A stretch of DNA of 64,000 bases from contig CAWHBN010000001.1 in the NCBI GenBank assembly GCA_963827705.1, positions 62,001 to 126,000 of the forward strand, read 5' to 3'. Positions 50,716-58,504 of this stretch are shown piece by piece; position 1 is the first letter of the stretch, and each line of letters opens with the position of its first letter. The position numbers were made by a program, and so were the translations under genes. The notes under the pieces are model-generated. The model saw nothing but the letters and a program-made list of their open reading frames with translations. It ran no database searches and was not told the origin of the DNA. Source of the DNA: JACDAN01 sp963827705 (GTDB lineage: Bacteria; Actinomycetota; Thermoleophilia; Gaiellales; Gaiellaceae).

Positions 50716-51917
50716 GAGCCCACGTTAGCCCGTGGCGGCACGGGCGCCTCCTGCACAGGGGGCTCGACCTCCACCTCCACGGGCACCGGCCCCTCGCCGC
50801 GCCAGTTCTCCAGCTCGAGGCGCTCACCGGCGAACTCCCAGAGCGCGCGGAGCACCGCCAACAGCGGGAGGGCGACGAAGATGCCCGCGAGCCCGTAGAT
50901 CTCGCCGCCGGCGAGCAGCCCGAAGATCACGAGCAGCGGGTGGAGCCGGAGCGCGCTCCCCATCACGTTCGGGACGACGATGTGGCCCTCGATCTGGTGG
51001 ATCCCGAGGAAGAGCAGCGTGACCCAGATCGCCGACACGGGATCGACGATCAGCGCGTAGGTCACCGGCGGGATCGCGCCGAGCCACGGCCCCAGGTAGG
51101 GGATCAGCTCCATGAACCCGACCCACGCTCCGAACAGGAGCGCGTACTGATCCATCCCTTCTGCCCAGCCGAGAGTCCCGAGCACCCAGAGCCCGACGCC
51201 GGCGCTGACGCCGATGATCAGGGAGAGGAGCACCTGGCCGCGGACGTAGCCGGCGAGCGCACTCTCGATCCGGGGGATCAGCGAGCCGGAGTCCGGCCGC
51301 GGCGGGAACCGCCGGTCGACGGCGGCCGACAGCCTCCCCATGTCGAGCAGCATGTAGACCGACACGACGATGATGAGCACGAGGGAGAAGAGCACCTCGA
51401 AGATCGAGAGCGCCGCCCCCTCGATGAAGTCGATGACCCGCGAGGTGTATTCCTGCGGGTCGGCGTCGCGAAGAGAGTCGACGAAGTCCTGACCCTGCTC
51501 CTCGACCTTGACTCTCTCGAGGCCGTGGTCGTTCAGCCAGCCCTGGAGCCGGTCGACGTCTCGCTCGGCGTCCGTCTGGCTGCTCTGTCCGCGCTCGACC
51601 GTAAGGTAGGCGTCGATCCGGTCCGCAGCCTCACGAGACTGGTCGACGACCACGACGCCGATGGCGATCACGCCGACGACCAACACAGTCGCGAAGCTCA
51701 GGAACACGACGGCGACGGAGAAGCCCCTGGGAATTCGCATCCGCCCGAGCGCCCGCACGAGCGGGTCGAGCAGCAGCGCGATCAGCGCCGCCACGATGAA
51801 GAGGAAGACGACGTGAGCGACCGTGCTCGCCAGCGTCCAGAGGAACAGCAAGACGAGCGGCAGCCCCACGAGCTGCATCCAGCGCGGAATCTGGATCTTG
51901 TGCGCCGCCGGCGGCAT
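50712..51917 (-). CDS. AI-2E-family membrane transporter (YdiK/PerM-like)
   Basis: 401 residues with eight or so helices and the family region (YVRGQVLLSLIIGVSAGVGLWVLG, GFMELIPYLGPWLGAIPPVTYALI, FLGIHQIEGHIVVPNVMGSALRLHPLLVIFGLLAGGEI). A soluble domain sits between the first and second halves. Known members export small molecules or act as Na+/H+ antiporters. A TACGAT box 7 nt before the ATG suggests a leaderless start of the permease-hemB-hemL operon. Confidence 0.85.
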   Translation of the reverse strand: MPPAAHKIQIPRWMQLVGLPLVLLFLWTLASTVAHVVFLFIVAALIALLLDPLVRALGRMRIPRGFSVAVVFLSFATVLVVGVIAIGVVVVDQSREAADRIDAYLTVERGQSSQTDAERDVDRLQGWLNDHGLERVKVEEQGQDFVDSLRDADPQEYTSRVIDFIEGAALSIFEVLFSLVLIIVVSVYMLLDMGRLSAAVDRRFPPRPDSGSLIPRIESALAGYVRGQVLLSLIIGVSAGVGLWVLGTLGWAEGMDQYALLFGAWVGFMELIPYLGPWLGAIPPVTYALIVDPVSAIWVTLLFLGIHQIEGHIVVPNVMGSALRLHPLLVIFGLLAGGEIYGLAGIFVALPLLAVLRALWEFAGERLELENWRGEGPVPVEVEVEPPVQEAPVPPRANVGS

Positions 51918-51924
51918 CCAGATG

Positions 51925-51930
51925 ATCGTA
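51925..51930 (-). promoter_or_regulatory. Candidate -10 box (TACGAT), leaderless
   Basis: TACGAT, 7 nt and then ATG 51917 on the minus strand, with no ribosome binding site. It would drive the AI-2E permease, hemB and hemL. Confidence 0.45.
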
Positions 51931-52032
51931 CTGCTCGGGTTCTGACCCTCAGACCTCCGGCCTGGGACTGGAACTTTGCGGAAGATGGGAACCTCGCGTT
52001 GGCCCGAGACGAGGCTTCGGCGGAATTGGCTC

Positions 52033-52038
52033 TAGAAT
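52033..52038 (+). promoter_or_regulatory. Candidate -10 box (TAGAAT)
   Basis: TAGAAT fits the -10 consensus and lies 11 nt before an in-frame GTG (52050) and 65 nt before ATG 52104 of the M23-like gene. The region 51918-52103 otherwise shows nothing coding. Confidence 0.35.
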
Positions 52039-52103
52039 CGCCTCCCGCCGTGTCACAAGCAGTACAACTGAAGCGCGAACGCCCGTCCGTTAGGGTCAGC
52101 CCG

Positions 52104-52883
52104 ATGCGGTCCCGCAGGGCAGTGGAACAGGCGCGCCGCGCCCGTCGACGGAAGGCGGCCGGACAGCACCGTGCGCGGCGGATCGCGGCACTCGTCCTGG
52201 TCTGCGCGGCGGTGGTCGTCACGCTGCTCCTGTCGGCCTTCGGGTGGGGGACGCCGGCAGCGACTGTCTCGACGGCGCCGGCGCCGGCTCAAAGGTTGCT
52301 CCCGACCGGGCCACCGCAGCCGCAGGTCGTGGCGGTCCACAACTCGCTGCGGCTGCGCGTGCCGGTTGCTCAGCAACGCATCAGCGCGGTCGGCTACCAC
52401 GCGGTCGACAACGGTGCGCTACCCCTCGAGCCGGTCGGCGAGCAGGCGAACAAGGGGTTGTTCGCGCGCCTGGTGCGCCGGCTCACAGGCGGCGACAAGG
52501 CGGGCCTCGCCTGGTACCAGCTCGGCGGTGAGGGCCCGGCGAACGCTGTCCTCGACGTGGGCGCCGCGCCCGGCACGGACGTCTACGCGCCCGTCGACGG
52601 CGTCGTGGTCGGGATCAGCGACTACGTGATCAGCGGCAAGCGGCTCGGCTCACGGGTCGACATCCAGCCTTCGAGCGAGCCCTCGCTCGTCGTCTCGCTC
52701 ACGCACCTGCGGACCGATCCGACGCTGACGGTCGGTGCCGCGGTCACGGCGTCGAGCTCCAAGCTCGGCACGGTCATGGACTTCTCGCGCTTCGAGCGCC
52801 AGACGCTCGCCCGGTACACGCAGGACGCCGGGAACCACGTTTCACTCGAAGTCCATCCCGCGGCAACTCTGAGCGTCCAATAA
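52104..52883 (+). CDS. Membrane-anchored degenerate M23-like (LytM fold) protein
   Basis: 259 residues from ATG 52104, which has TTAGGG upstream; GTG 52050 is an alternative. A basic N-terminus leads to a membrane anchor (IAALVLVCAAVVVTLLLSAF). The C-terminal domain follows the M23 outline (AVLDVGAAPGTDVYAPVDGVVVGI, VSLTHLRTDPTLTVGAAVTASSSKLGTV, NHVSLEVHPA). The usual HxGxD and HLHFE zinc ligands are changed (VLDVG, HVSLEVH), so it is probably a non-catalytic regulator or wall-binding protein. Confidence 0.72.
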   Translation: MRSRRAVEQARRARRRKAAGQHRARRIAALVLVCAAVVVTLLLSAFGWGTPAATVSTAPAPAQRLLPTGPPQPQVVAVHNSLRLRVPVAQQRISAVGYHAVDNGALPLEPVGEQANKGLFARLVRRLTGGDKAGLAWYQLGGEGPANAVLDVGAAPGTDVYAPVDGVVVGISDYVISGKRLGSRVDIQPSSEPSLVVSLTHLRTDPTLTVGAAVTASSSKLGTVMDFSRFERQTLARYTQDAGNHVSLEVHPAATLSVQ

Positions 52884-52884
52884 C

Positions 52885-53049
52885 GAGAGCTCGGCTCACA
52901 ATGGGAGCTGAGCCGCCAGGCCGCGCTGGGCGGCGCCAGGCGTCGTCCTCAGCCGCCTCCATATCTCTCGATATGAACGCGGCCTGCGTCCGGGCCTGGC
53001 ATCCACCCATCGCACCCTGACGACGAGTCCCATCATGAGCCGAACTCTC
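52885..53049 (-). repeat. Structured palindromic element, copy A
   Basis: A 165-nt element read on the minus strand. The outer stem pairs 52885-52905 with 53029-53049: 21 pairs, 3 of them G-U and none mismatched. Its arms have a different sequence from copies B and C. The inner core matches the others (conserved GGACGCAG and TGAGGACG, GCCAGGC/GCCTGGC stem). The arm at 53029-53049 contains the ATG and first codons of the ymdB-like gene, so on the plus transcript the start codon lies within the stem region. Confidence 0.8.
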
Positions 53050-53829
53050 AGAATCCTTTTCGTTGCCGACGTGAACGGCGCGCCGGGCCGGCGGGCCGTC
53101 GAGCGCCTGGTCCCGGGTCTGCGCGAGGAGCTGGACGTCGACTTCTGCGTCGTGAACGGCGAGAACGCCGCGGACGGGCTCGGGATCACGCCGCGACTCG
53201 CCGAGGTAATCCTCGCCTCGGGCGCGGACGTGATCACGCTCGGGAACCACGCCTTCCGTCGACCCGAGATCGCGGGCTACCTCGCTGAGTCCGACCGGGT
53301 GATCCGCCCGGCGAACCTCTCGAAGCATGCGCCCGGAACGGGTCTGACCTTCGCCGAGAGCCGGGATGGTCAGACGGTCGCCGTCGTCAACCTGCTCGGC
53401 CAGCTCTTCCTGGCGCCGCCGCACGGCCCGTGGGAGGTGGTGGACGAGCTCGTGGAGGAGGCGCGGCGGCAGACGCCGGTCATCCTCGTCGACTTCCACG
53501 GGGAGGCGACGAGCGAGAAGGTCGCGATGGCAGCCGACCTGGACGGAAAGGTCACTGCGGTGATCGGCACGCACACGCACGTCCAGACGAACGACGCGCG
53601 CGTCACCTCCCGCGGGACGGCGGCGGTCACGGACGCCGGCATGACCGGCCCGCACGATTCCGTCATCGGCGTCGTCACGGAGCTGGCCGTGAAGCAGATG
53701 CGCACCGGCATGCCGGTGCGGTTCAAGACGGCGCAGGGAGACGTGCGGCTCGAAGGCTGCCTGATCGAATGCGGCGACGACGGACGGGCTACGCGCTGCG
53801 AGCTCGTGCGCCGGGCGCTCGAAGAGTGA
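53035..53829 (+). CDS. YmdB-family metallophosphoesterase
   Basis: 264 residues of the TIGR00282/YmdB family: RILFVADVNGAPGRRAVERL, FCVVNGENAADGLGIT, VITLGNHAFRRPEI and VIGTHTHVQTNDARV carry the metal ligands. Bacillus YmdB is a 2',3'-cyclic nucleotide phosphodiesterase that affects biofilm and RNA decay. The ATG is embedded in the arm of the structured element. Its 3' end overlaps the convergent glycosyltransferase gene by 41 nt. Confidence 0.87.
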   Translation: MSRTLRILFVADVNGAPGRRAVERLVPGLREELDVDFCVVNGENAADGLGITPRLAEVILASGADVITLGNHAFRRPEIAGYLAESDRVIRPANLSKHAPGTGLTFAESRDGQTVAVVNLLGQLFLAPPHGPWEVVDELVEEARRQTPVILVDFHGEATSEKVAMAADLDGKVTAVIGTHTHVQTNDARVTSRGTAAVTDAGMTGPHDSVIGVVTELAVKQMRTGMPVRFKTAQGDVRLEGCLIECGDDGRATRCELVRRALEE

Positions 53830-54898
53830 GCACCGCGAGGAGCGCTACGAGCGCCAGGTCCCGGAGCAGGACGAGCCACGAGGCGACCGAGTCGAACTCG
53901 AGCGCCAGCTCCCAGTAGCGGTACGGGAACCACAGCTGGGTGAGTACGAGGGCCAGAGCGAGCACGCCTGTCGCGGCCAGGCCCCGGCGCCCGCGGACGA
54001 GCGGCACGAGCGGGATCAGCCAGAGCAGGAACTGCGGCGAGAGCACCTTGCCGAAGACGATGAACGCGCAGACGGCGGCGGCGCAGGCGCGGAGGAGCCG
54101 GTCGCGGTCGGCCGGGCCTCGGGCGTACCAGATCCAGACCGCCGTCACCGCGGCGACCTGGAGCAGCGTCGAGAAGACCGCGAGCGTTTCCGCCGTGCCG
54201 CCGTCGAGATTCTGCGACCCGTGGCTCGACTCCATCGTCAGATCGAGGCCGAAGAGCTGATGCGCGGCGAGCAGGATCCCCGAGCCGAGACTCTCGATCT
54301 GGAGCGGCCGGCCGGCCTGCACCCAGAACGCGTCCCAGACTCCGCCCGGTGACAGGAGCGCGAACGGAAGGACGATCGCCGCGATCACGGCAAGGAACGA
54401 CACTCCGCAGACGAGCGCCTCGCGCCGGCCTCGCGTCCGCCACACGTGAGCGACCAGGAGCGGCGCCAGCAGGGCCGGGTAGACCTTCGCCGCCGTCGCG
54501 AGCCCGAGCGTCCCGAGGCCGAGGCGGACGTGGCCGGAGAGAAAGACGGCCAGCGCCGCCACCGTCAAGAACGCCGGCCAGAGGTCGAAGCGGCTGAGGA
54601 CGACGGACCCGAGCAGCAGCGGCGAGACGGCGACGAAGAGCGGCGCCCACCAGGCGCTCGTGAGTGCGGCGACCAGCAGGACGACCCCGACGCCGGCCGC
54701 CGCCATCAGCCCCTCGAAGGTCGCGCCGTAGTCCCCTCCCTCGACGGGCAGCCTGAAGACGGGAAGCGCCGCCGGCGGATACTCGACCGCGAAGTCGCGG
54801 TACGGCACCTGCCCGTCCGCGATCGCCTCGCCGTACCGCTGGTAGATCGGCGTGTCCACGATCTGGTCCCGCTCGTAGAAGCCCTCGTGCAGCAGCAC
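53789..54898 (-). CDS. Membrane glycosyltransferase (GT87-like mannosyltransferase)
   Basis: 369 residues with about nine helices. After the first helix comes the loop TPIYQRYGEAIADGQVPYRDFAVEYPPAALP, with the acidic residues typical of GT-C/GT87 polyprenyl-phosphate-mannose enzymes; AAKVYPALLAPLL follows. The only in-frame ordinary start is GTG 54898, which seems to cut into the first helix, so the true start may be a non-standard codon upstream. It forms a pair with the next GT-C gene. Confidence 0.75.
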   Translation of the reverse strand: MLLHEGFYERDQIVDTPIYQRYGEAIADGQVPYRDFAVEYPPAALPVFRLPVEGGDYGATFEGLMAAAGVGVVLLVAALTSAWWAPLFVAVSPLLLGSVVLSRFDLWPAFLTVAALAVFLSGHVRLGLGTLGLATAAKVYPALLAPLLVAHVWRTRGRREALVCGVSFLAVIAAIVLPFALLSPGGVWDAFWVQAGRPLQIESLGSGILLAAHQLFGLDLTMESSHGSQNLDGGTAETLAVFSTLLQVAAVTAVWIWYARGPADRDRLLRACAAAVCAFIVFGKVLSPQFLLWLIPLVPLVRGRRGLAATGVLALALVLTQLWFPYRYWELALEFDSVASWLVLLRDLALVALLAVLTLRAPGARARSA

Positions 54899-54926
54899 CC
54901 ACGAGACGACGAAGACGGCGGCGCAA

Positions 54927-56639
54927 CTAGCCGGTCGGAACCAGCTCGGGAACCGGGCGCTCAGGCTCGACCGCCTCCTCGGGCTCCCGTCGGGCGATCG
55001 GCGCGAGCACCGCGAACGCGACGAACGGGAAGAACCACGGGATGTAGAGGAAGAACCAGTGCGTCAGCACCAGCTGGAAGCCGAGCAGGAGCGCACCGGT
55101 CAAGGCGGCGAGCTGAAGGGGCGACTTCGTACGCGGCCAGAAGGCGACCGCGACCGAGCCTGCGAGCACGAGGCCGATCAGCGGCAGCTGGACGAGATGC
55201 AGGTCCGGGATCCCGCCGGCGTGGTACTGGCCCCAGCCCCAGATCGAAAACGGCGACTCGCGTCCGAGCTGCCAGCCGACCGTCCGGTTCCAGAAGATGC
55301 GTGCGGCGTCGATCGGGCTCGGCTCCAGCAGCAGGATCGCGAAGGACGCCAGCGTCGCTGCGACGAAACCGGCGACGAAGATCGAGACCGCGCGCGGGCG
55401 GCGAAGCCCGTCGGGGTACGACGCCCAGAGCGGCACGACGAGGAGCGGCGCGAACTTCGTCCACGCCGCGAGCGCGGTGAACGCGCCGCGCGCGAAGCTG
55501 GAGGACGCGAGCCAGAAGCCCCAGACGAGGAAAAGCGCAGGGAGCGCGTCGTTCGTGTTCGAGCTGGACACGTACTGCGTGAACGGGTACGCGGCCCAGG
55601 CGAAGGGCAGGACGGTCGCGAGCCGGAGGCCGCCGAACCGGCGGCCGACGAGCGCGAGCCCGAGCATCACGAGCAGGTCGAGCGCGATCGATGTGAAGTG
55701 CGCGGCCGGCAGCTTGTCCCACTTCCCGCTCCAGCCGAGCAGCGCGTACCCCGGCACATAGGCCAGGTACGCGACCGGTCCATACGTGTCTCCGCGCTCG
55801 TTGGACGACTCGCAGCGTCCGTTGGTCTGGATCCGCTCCCGCACCTCGCCCTCGGCATCCGCGTCTCCGCACTTACGGAGCTTCCCCTGTTCGGGCATGT
55901 GGCCGTAGGGCATCTCGCCGTTCGCGATGCGGTGCGCGCCGACCACGCCCGAGTAGCCGACGTCGATCACGTTCGAGTCCTCGAGGTTGAGCCCGATCCG
56001 GAAGCCGGCGAGGAAGACGGTGGCGGCGAGGAGGATCCAAACGGGCCAGACCACACTCCCCGTCGATCCGCTCCGGCCGCGGACGCCGACCCACACCATG
56101 CGCGCGAGGAGGTAGACGATCGGTGGATAGGCGAGCGCCATGCTCGCGAACACGTTTCCGTCGTTGAAGAACCAGAGCGAGACGGAGAACGAGAGCAGCG
56201 CGACGAGGTCGAGCGTCCGCAGGCTCAGGGGCCGGCGCCAGTCGACGAGCCCGAGCAGGAAGACCGCGCAGAGCACGAGCCAGACGTCGAGCCGGTTGAT
56301 CGACTTCCCGCCGAAGGCGCCGTCGTAGCCGCGCGCCATCTTCCACGCGACCTGCGGGCCGGTCCACGCCTCGGTCACCCGGCCGGAGGAATCGTTGACC
56401 TTGCCGGTCGCGATCTCGCCGGCCTCCTCCCACCAGACATGGATCGTCCACGAGCCGGACTCCGAGTCGTAGGACGCGTCGGTGACGCGGCCCTTGGCGG
56501 GATAGCGGTCGAGCCAGTCCGCGACCTTCGGGTGCCGGAGGAACGGCGCGATCGCTGCTCGCTCGGTGCGTCTTGCCTGCGACGCGTGCGCAGGCGAAGC
56601 GACTGCCAGCGCGAGAAGGACTACGGCCAGGACGCGCAC
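54927..56639 (-). CDS. Large polytopic GT-C-like glycosyltransferase
   Basis: 570 residues. A signal-anchor (RVLAVVLLALAVASPAHA) and a periplasmic domain (WTIHVWWEEAGEIATGKVND) precede about ten helices. The loop VGYSGVVGAHRIANGEMPYGHMPEQGK and later YPFTQYVSSSNTNDALPALF are typical of GT-C sugar transferases using polyprenyl-phosphate donors. The GTG at 56639 follows a hairpin. Together with GtrA (lipid-linked sugar flipping) it fits envelope glycan modification. Donor and acceptor unknown. Confidence 0.78.
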   Translation of the reverse strand: MRVLAVVLLALAVASPAHASQARRTERAAIAPFLRHPKVADWLDRYPAKGRVTDASYDSESGSWTIHVWWEEAGEIATGKVNDSSGRVTEAWTGPQVAWKMARGYDGAFGGKSINRLDVWLVLCAVFLLGLVDWRRPLSLRTLDLVALLSFSVSLWFFNDGNVFASMALAYPPIVYLLARMVWVGVRGRSGSTGSVVWPVWILLAATVFLAGFRIGLNLEDSNVIDVGYSGVVGAHRIANGEMPYGHMPEQGKLRKCGDADAEGEVRERIQTNGRCESSNERGDTYGPVAYLAYVPGYALLGWSGKWDKLPAAHFTSIALDLLVMLGLALVGRRFGGLRLATVLPFAWAAYPFTQYVSSSNTNDALPALFLVWGFWLASSSFARGAFTALAAWTKFAPLLVVPLWASYPDGLRRPRAVSIFVAGFVAATLASFAILLLEPSPIDAARIFWNRTVGWQLGRESPFSIWGWGQYHAGGIPDLHLVQLPLIGLVLAGSVAVAFWPRTKSPLQLAALTGALLLGFQLVLTHWFFLYIPWFFPFVAFAVLAPIARREPEEAVEPERPVPELVPTG

Positions 56640-56652
56640 GCAGTCTCATCTC

Positions 56653-56682
56653 TCGGAGAAAGCCCGTTAGGACTTTCTCCGA
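56653..56682 (-). terminator. Hairpin spanning the gtrA stop codon
   Basis: A perfect 10-bp stem (56653-56662 with 56673-56682, TCGGAGAAAG) has a 10-nt loop containing the gtrA stop codon. It could act as an attenuator between gtrA and the downstream glycosyltransferase gene; it has no U-tract. Confidence 0.45.
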
Positions 56683-57116
56683 AAACTCCAGAGCTTGTTG
56701 CCGACGAAGTTCAACGGCGTGACGAGGATGACCGCGATCGCCTGCGCCGGGATCTTGTCCAGCCCGAGCGCGATGAGCGTCTCGAGGATCAGCAGGTTGG
56801 CGACGAGCGCGCAAACGGCGACGATCAGGAACCGGATGCCCTGGTACGCGACGTGCCCACGCTGGCCGGCGAACGTCCAGAGGCGGTTCCAGGTGTAGTT
56901 GTTCGTCACGGCGACGAGGAACGACACGGTCGCGGCCGGGAGGTGGTGCCAGTCCGCCCAGAGCACGAGCGCAGAGAACACCGCGAGGTTGACGATGTAG
57001 CCGGTGGCACCGACCGTGCAGAACTTCGCGAGCTGCACCCAGTTGTGGGGCCGCCTGAGCGCCGCGCCGGCGCGGCCGCCCGCGACTGCGAGCGTCGATG
57101 AGAAGGAGCGCGACAC
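56667..57116 (-). CDS. GtrA-family membrane protein
   Basis: 149 residues (GTG) with four helices and the GtrA signature: FCTVGATGYIVNLAVFSALV, FLVAVTNNYTWNRLWTF and the terminal VTPLNFVGNKLWSF. GtrA proteins are thought to flip polyprenyl-linked sugars across the membrane. It is first in the gtrA and glycosyltransferase operon. Confidence 0.87.
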   Translation of the reverse strand: MSRSFSSTLAVAGGRAGAALRRPHNWVQLAKFCTVGATGYIVNLAVFSALVLWADWHHLPAATVSFLVAVTNNYTWNRLWTFAGQRGHVAYQGIRFLIVAVCALVANLLILETLIALGLDKIPAQAIAVILVTPLNFVGNKLWSFRRKS

Positions 57117-57147
57117 GGGTGGCGGCGAGGCTACCGAATCGTCCGGT

Positions 57148-57420
57148 TCACGCTGCGGACTCGCGGCGTCGGCGAAGCGAGACGCCGCGCCCCCGGTAGA
57201 ACTCGAGCTCGTCCGTCTCGAGCAGCGCGAACGGCGAGCCGATCACGACTTCATCGCCGACTGACGTCGCCGCGGCCATGGGAAGGAAGCGGTGGCGCCT
57301 GTCCAGGCAGCGAACCTCGAGCCCCATGGGACGCCCCTCGGCCGCGTCCAGGATCACGTCGACGACGCGCCCGACCCGCAGGCCATGCAGGCTCACCGGT
57401 TGCTCCAGCAACTGTTCCAC
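57148..57420 (-). CDS. PRC-barrel-like protein
   Basis: 90 residues (ATG). The pattern SLHGLRVGRVVDVILDAAEGRPMGLEVRCLDRRHRFLPMAAATSVGDEVVIGSP is a PRC-barrel-like beta domain, a small fold found in ribosome-maturation and photosynthetic proteins. The role here is unknown. Confidence 0.68.
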   Translation of the reverse strand: MEQLLEQPVSLHGLRVGRVVDVILDAAEGRPMGLEVRCLDRRHRFLPMAAATSVGDEVVIGSPFALLETDELEFYRGRGVSLRRRRESAA

Positions 57421-57439
57421 CGAAACGCGTCTTCCCGGT

Positions 57440-57712
57440 TCAGCGAGTCGCGAATCCGCGCTCGTCGCGCGTATCCGTCCATTCGACCTCGACGTCCTCC
57501 ACGTTTGCCGCGGCCGGGCCCCGCCGGCACCAGGCGATCATCGACTCGACGCGGTCGCGGTCGCCCTGGAACACGGCTTCCACCGTCTCATCCGGGTTGT
57601 TCCGCACCCAGCCGGCGAGGCCGAGCGATCGCGCCCGCTCCCCCGTCTCGGCACGGAAGAACACGCCCTGCACCCGTCCACGAATCACCACCCGGGCGCG
57701 GGCGTCCGTCAC
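57440..57712 (-). CDS. acyP: Acylphosphatase
   Basis: 90 residues from GTG 57712, which overlaps the pcm TGA (GTGA). The motifs GRVQGVFFRAETGERARSLGLAGWVRNNPDETVEAVFQG contain the active-site Arg and Asn of acylphosphatases. It hydrolyses acyl phosphates such as carbamoyl phosphate. A longer frame starting at 57754 is shadow sequence. Confidence 0.9.
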   Translation of the reverse strand: MTDARARVVIRGRVQGVFFRAETGERARSLGLAGWVRNNPDETVEAVFQGDRDRVESMIAWCRRGPAAANVEDVEVEWTDTRDERGFATR

Positions 57713-58350
57713 CCCTCGAACCCCTCCTCGCCGAGGAGCGGGACGAAGCGGCACGGAACGGACCGAATCACCGCCGGGCCCTCCGGGCTCCGCACGATGA
57801 CCTCGAGCCGCTGCCCGTGGCGCTTCCCGACGGGGACGACGAGGCGGCCCCCGACCTTGAGCTGGTCGTAGAGCGCTTTCGGGACATCGGGCGCGGCGGC
57901 AGCGACTGCGATCGCGTCGAAGGGCGCATGGTCGGGCAGGCCGCGCGACCCGTCGCCGACGTGAACCTCGACGTTGTCGACCCCCGCCTCCTCGAGGTTG
58001 CGCCGCGCCTGCTCGGCAAGCTCGGGGATCCGCTCGATGGAGTGCACTTCCTGCGCGAGCTGCGCGAGCACGGCGGCCTGGTAGCCGGAACCGGTGCCGA
58101 CGTCGAGCGCGCGCTCGTCGCCGTCGAGGCCGAGCTCCTGGAGGATCCTCGCGACCATGTACGGCTGGGAGATCGTCTGGCCCGAGCCGATCGGCAGCGC
58201 GGCGTCGTCGTACGCGCGCCGCCGCAGGTCAGATGGGACGAACGCCTCGCGTGGCACGCGCTCCATCGCCTCGAGAACCCTCGTGTCCGCGATGTCGCGG
58301 CCCCGCAGCTGCTCGTCGACCATCCTCCGAAGCCGGATTGAAGAACTCAT
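57709..58350 (-). CDS. pcm: Protein-L-isoaspartate O-methyltransferase
   Basis: 213 residues (ATG). It shows the Pcm order: VLEAMERVPREAFVP, GQTISQPYMVARILQELGL, ALDVGTGSGYQAAVLAQLA for AdoMet binding, and the C-terminal RLVVPVGKRHGQRLEVIVR. It repairs isoaspartyl residues. The start codon lies in the arm of structured element copy B, and acylphosphatase follows with an overlapping start. Confidence 0.92.
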   Translation of the reverse strand: MSSSIRLRRMVDEQLRGRDIADTRVLEAMERVPREAFVPSDLRRRAYDDAALPIGSGQTISQPYMVARILQELGLDGDERALDVGTGSGYQAAVLAQLAQEVHSIERIPELAEQARRNLEEAGVDNVEVHVGDGSRGLPDHAPFDAIAVAAAAPDVPKALYDQLKVGGRLVVPVGKRHGQRLEVIVRSPEGPAVIRSVPCRFVPLLGEEGFEG

Positions 58351-58504
58351 TCCAGAATGAGCGCTGTGCCGCCAGGCCGCGCTGGGCGGCGCCAGGCGTC
58401 GTCCTCAACCGCGCCCATATTCACTGATATGGGCGCGGTCTGCGTCCGGGCCTGGCATCCACCCATCGCACCCTGGCAACGAGCCACATCCTGGAACGAG
58501 TTCT
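58342..58504 (-). repeat. Structured palindromic element, copy B
   Basis: A 163-nt element between the phosphodiesterase and pcm genes. The outer stem pairs 58342-58359 with 58487-58504: 18 pairs, 2 of them G-U on the minus strand. The apical stem CCGCGCCCATAT/ATATGGGCGCGG is perfect. Core sequences match copies A and C. The structured strand is the same as the flanking genes here, and the arms include the pcm start codon and abut the upstream stop codon. Confidence 0.8.

Noticed and set aside
52885..58504. Retron or insertion sequence as the source of the repeats
   Set aside because: No reverse transcriptase or transposase gene lies beside any copy, and no target duplications were seen.
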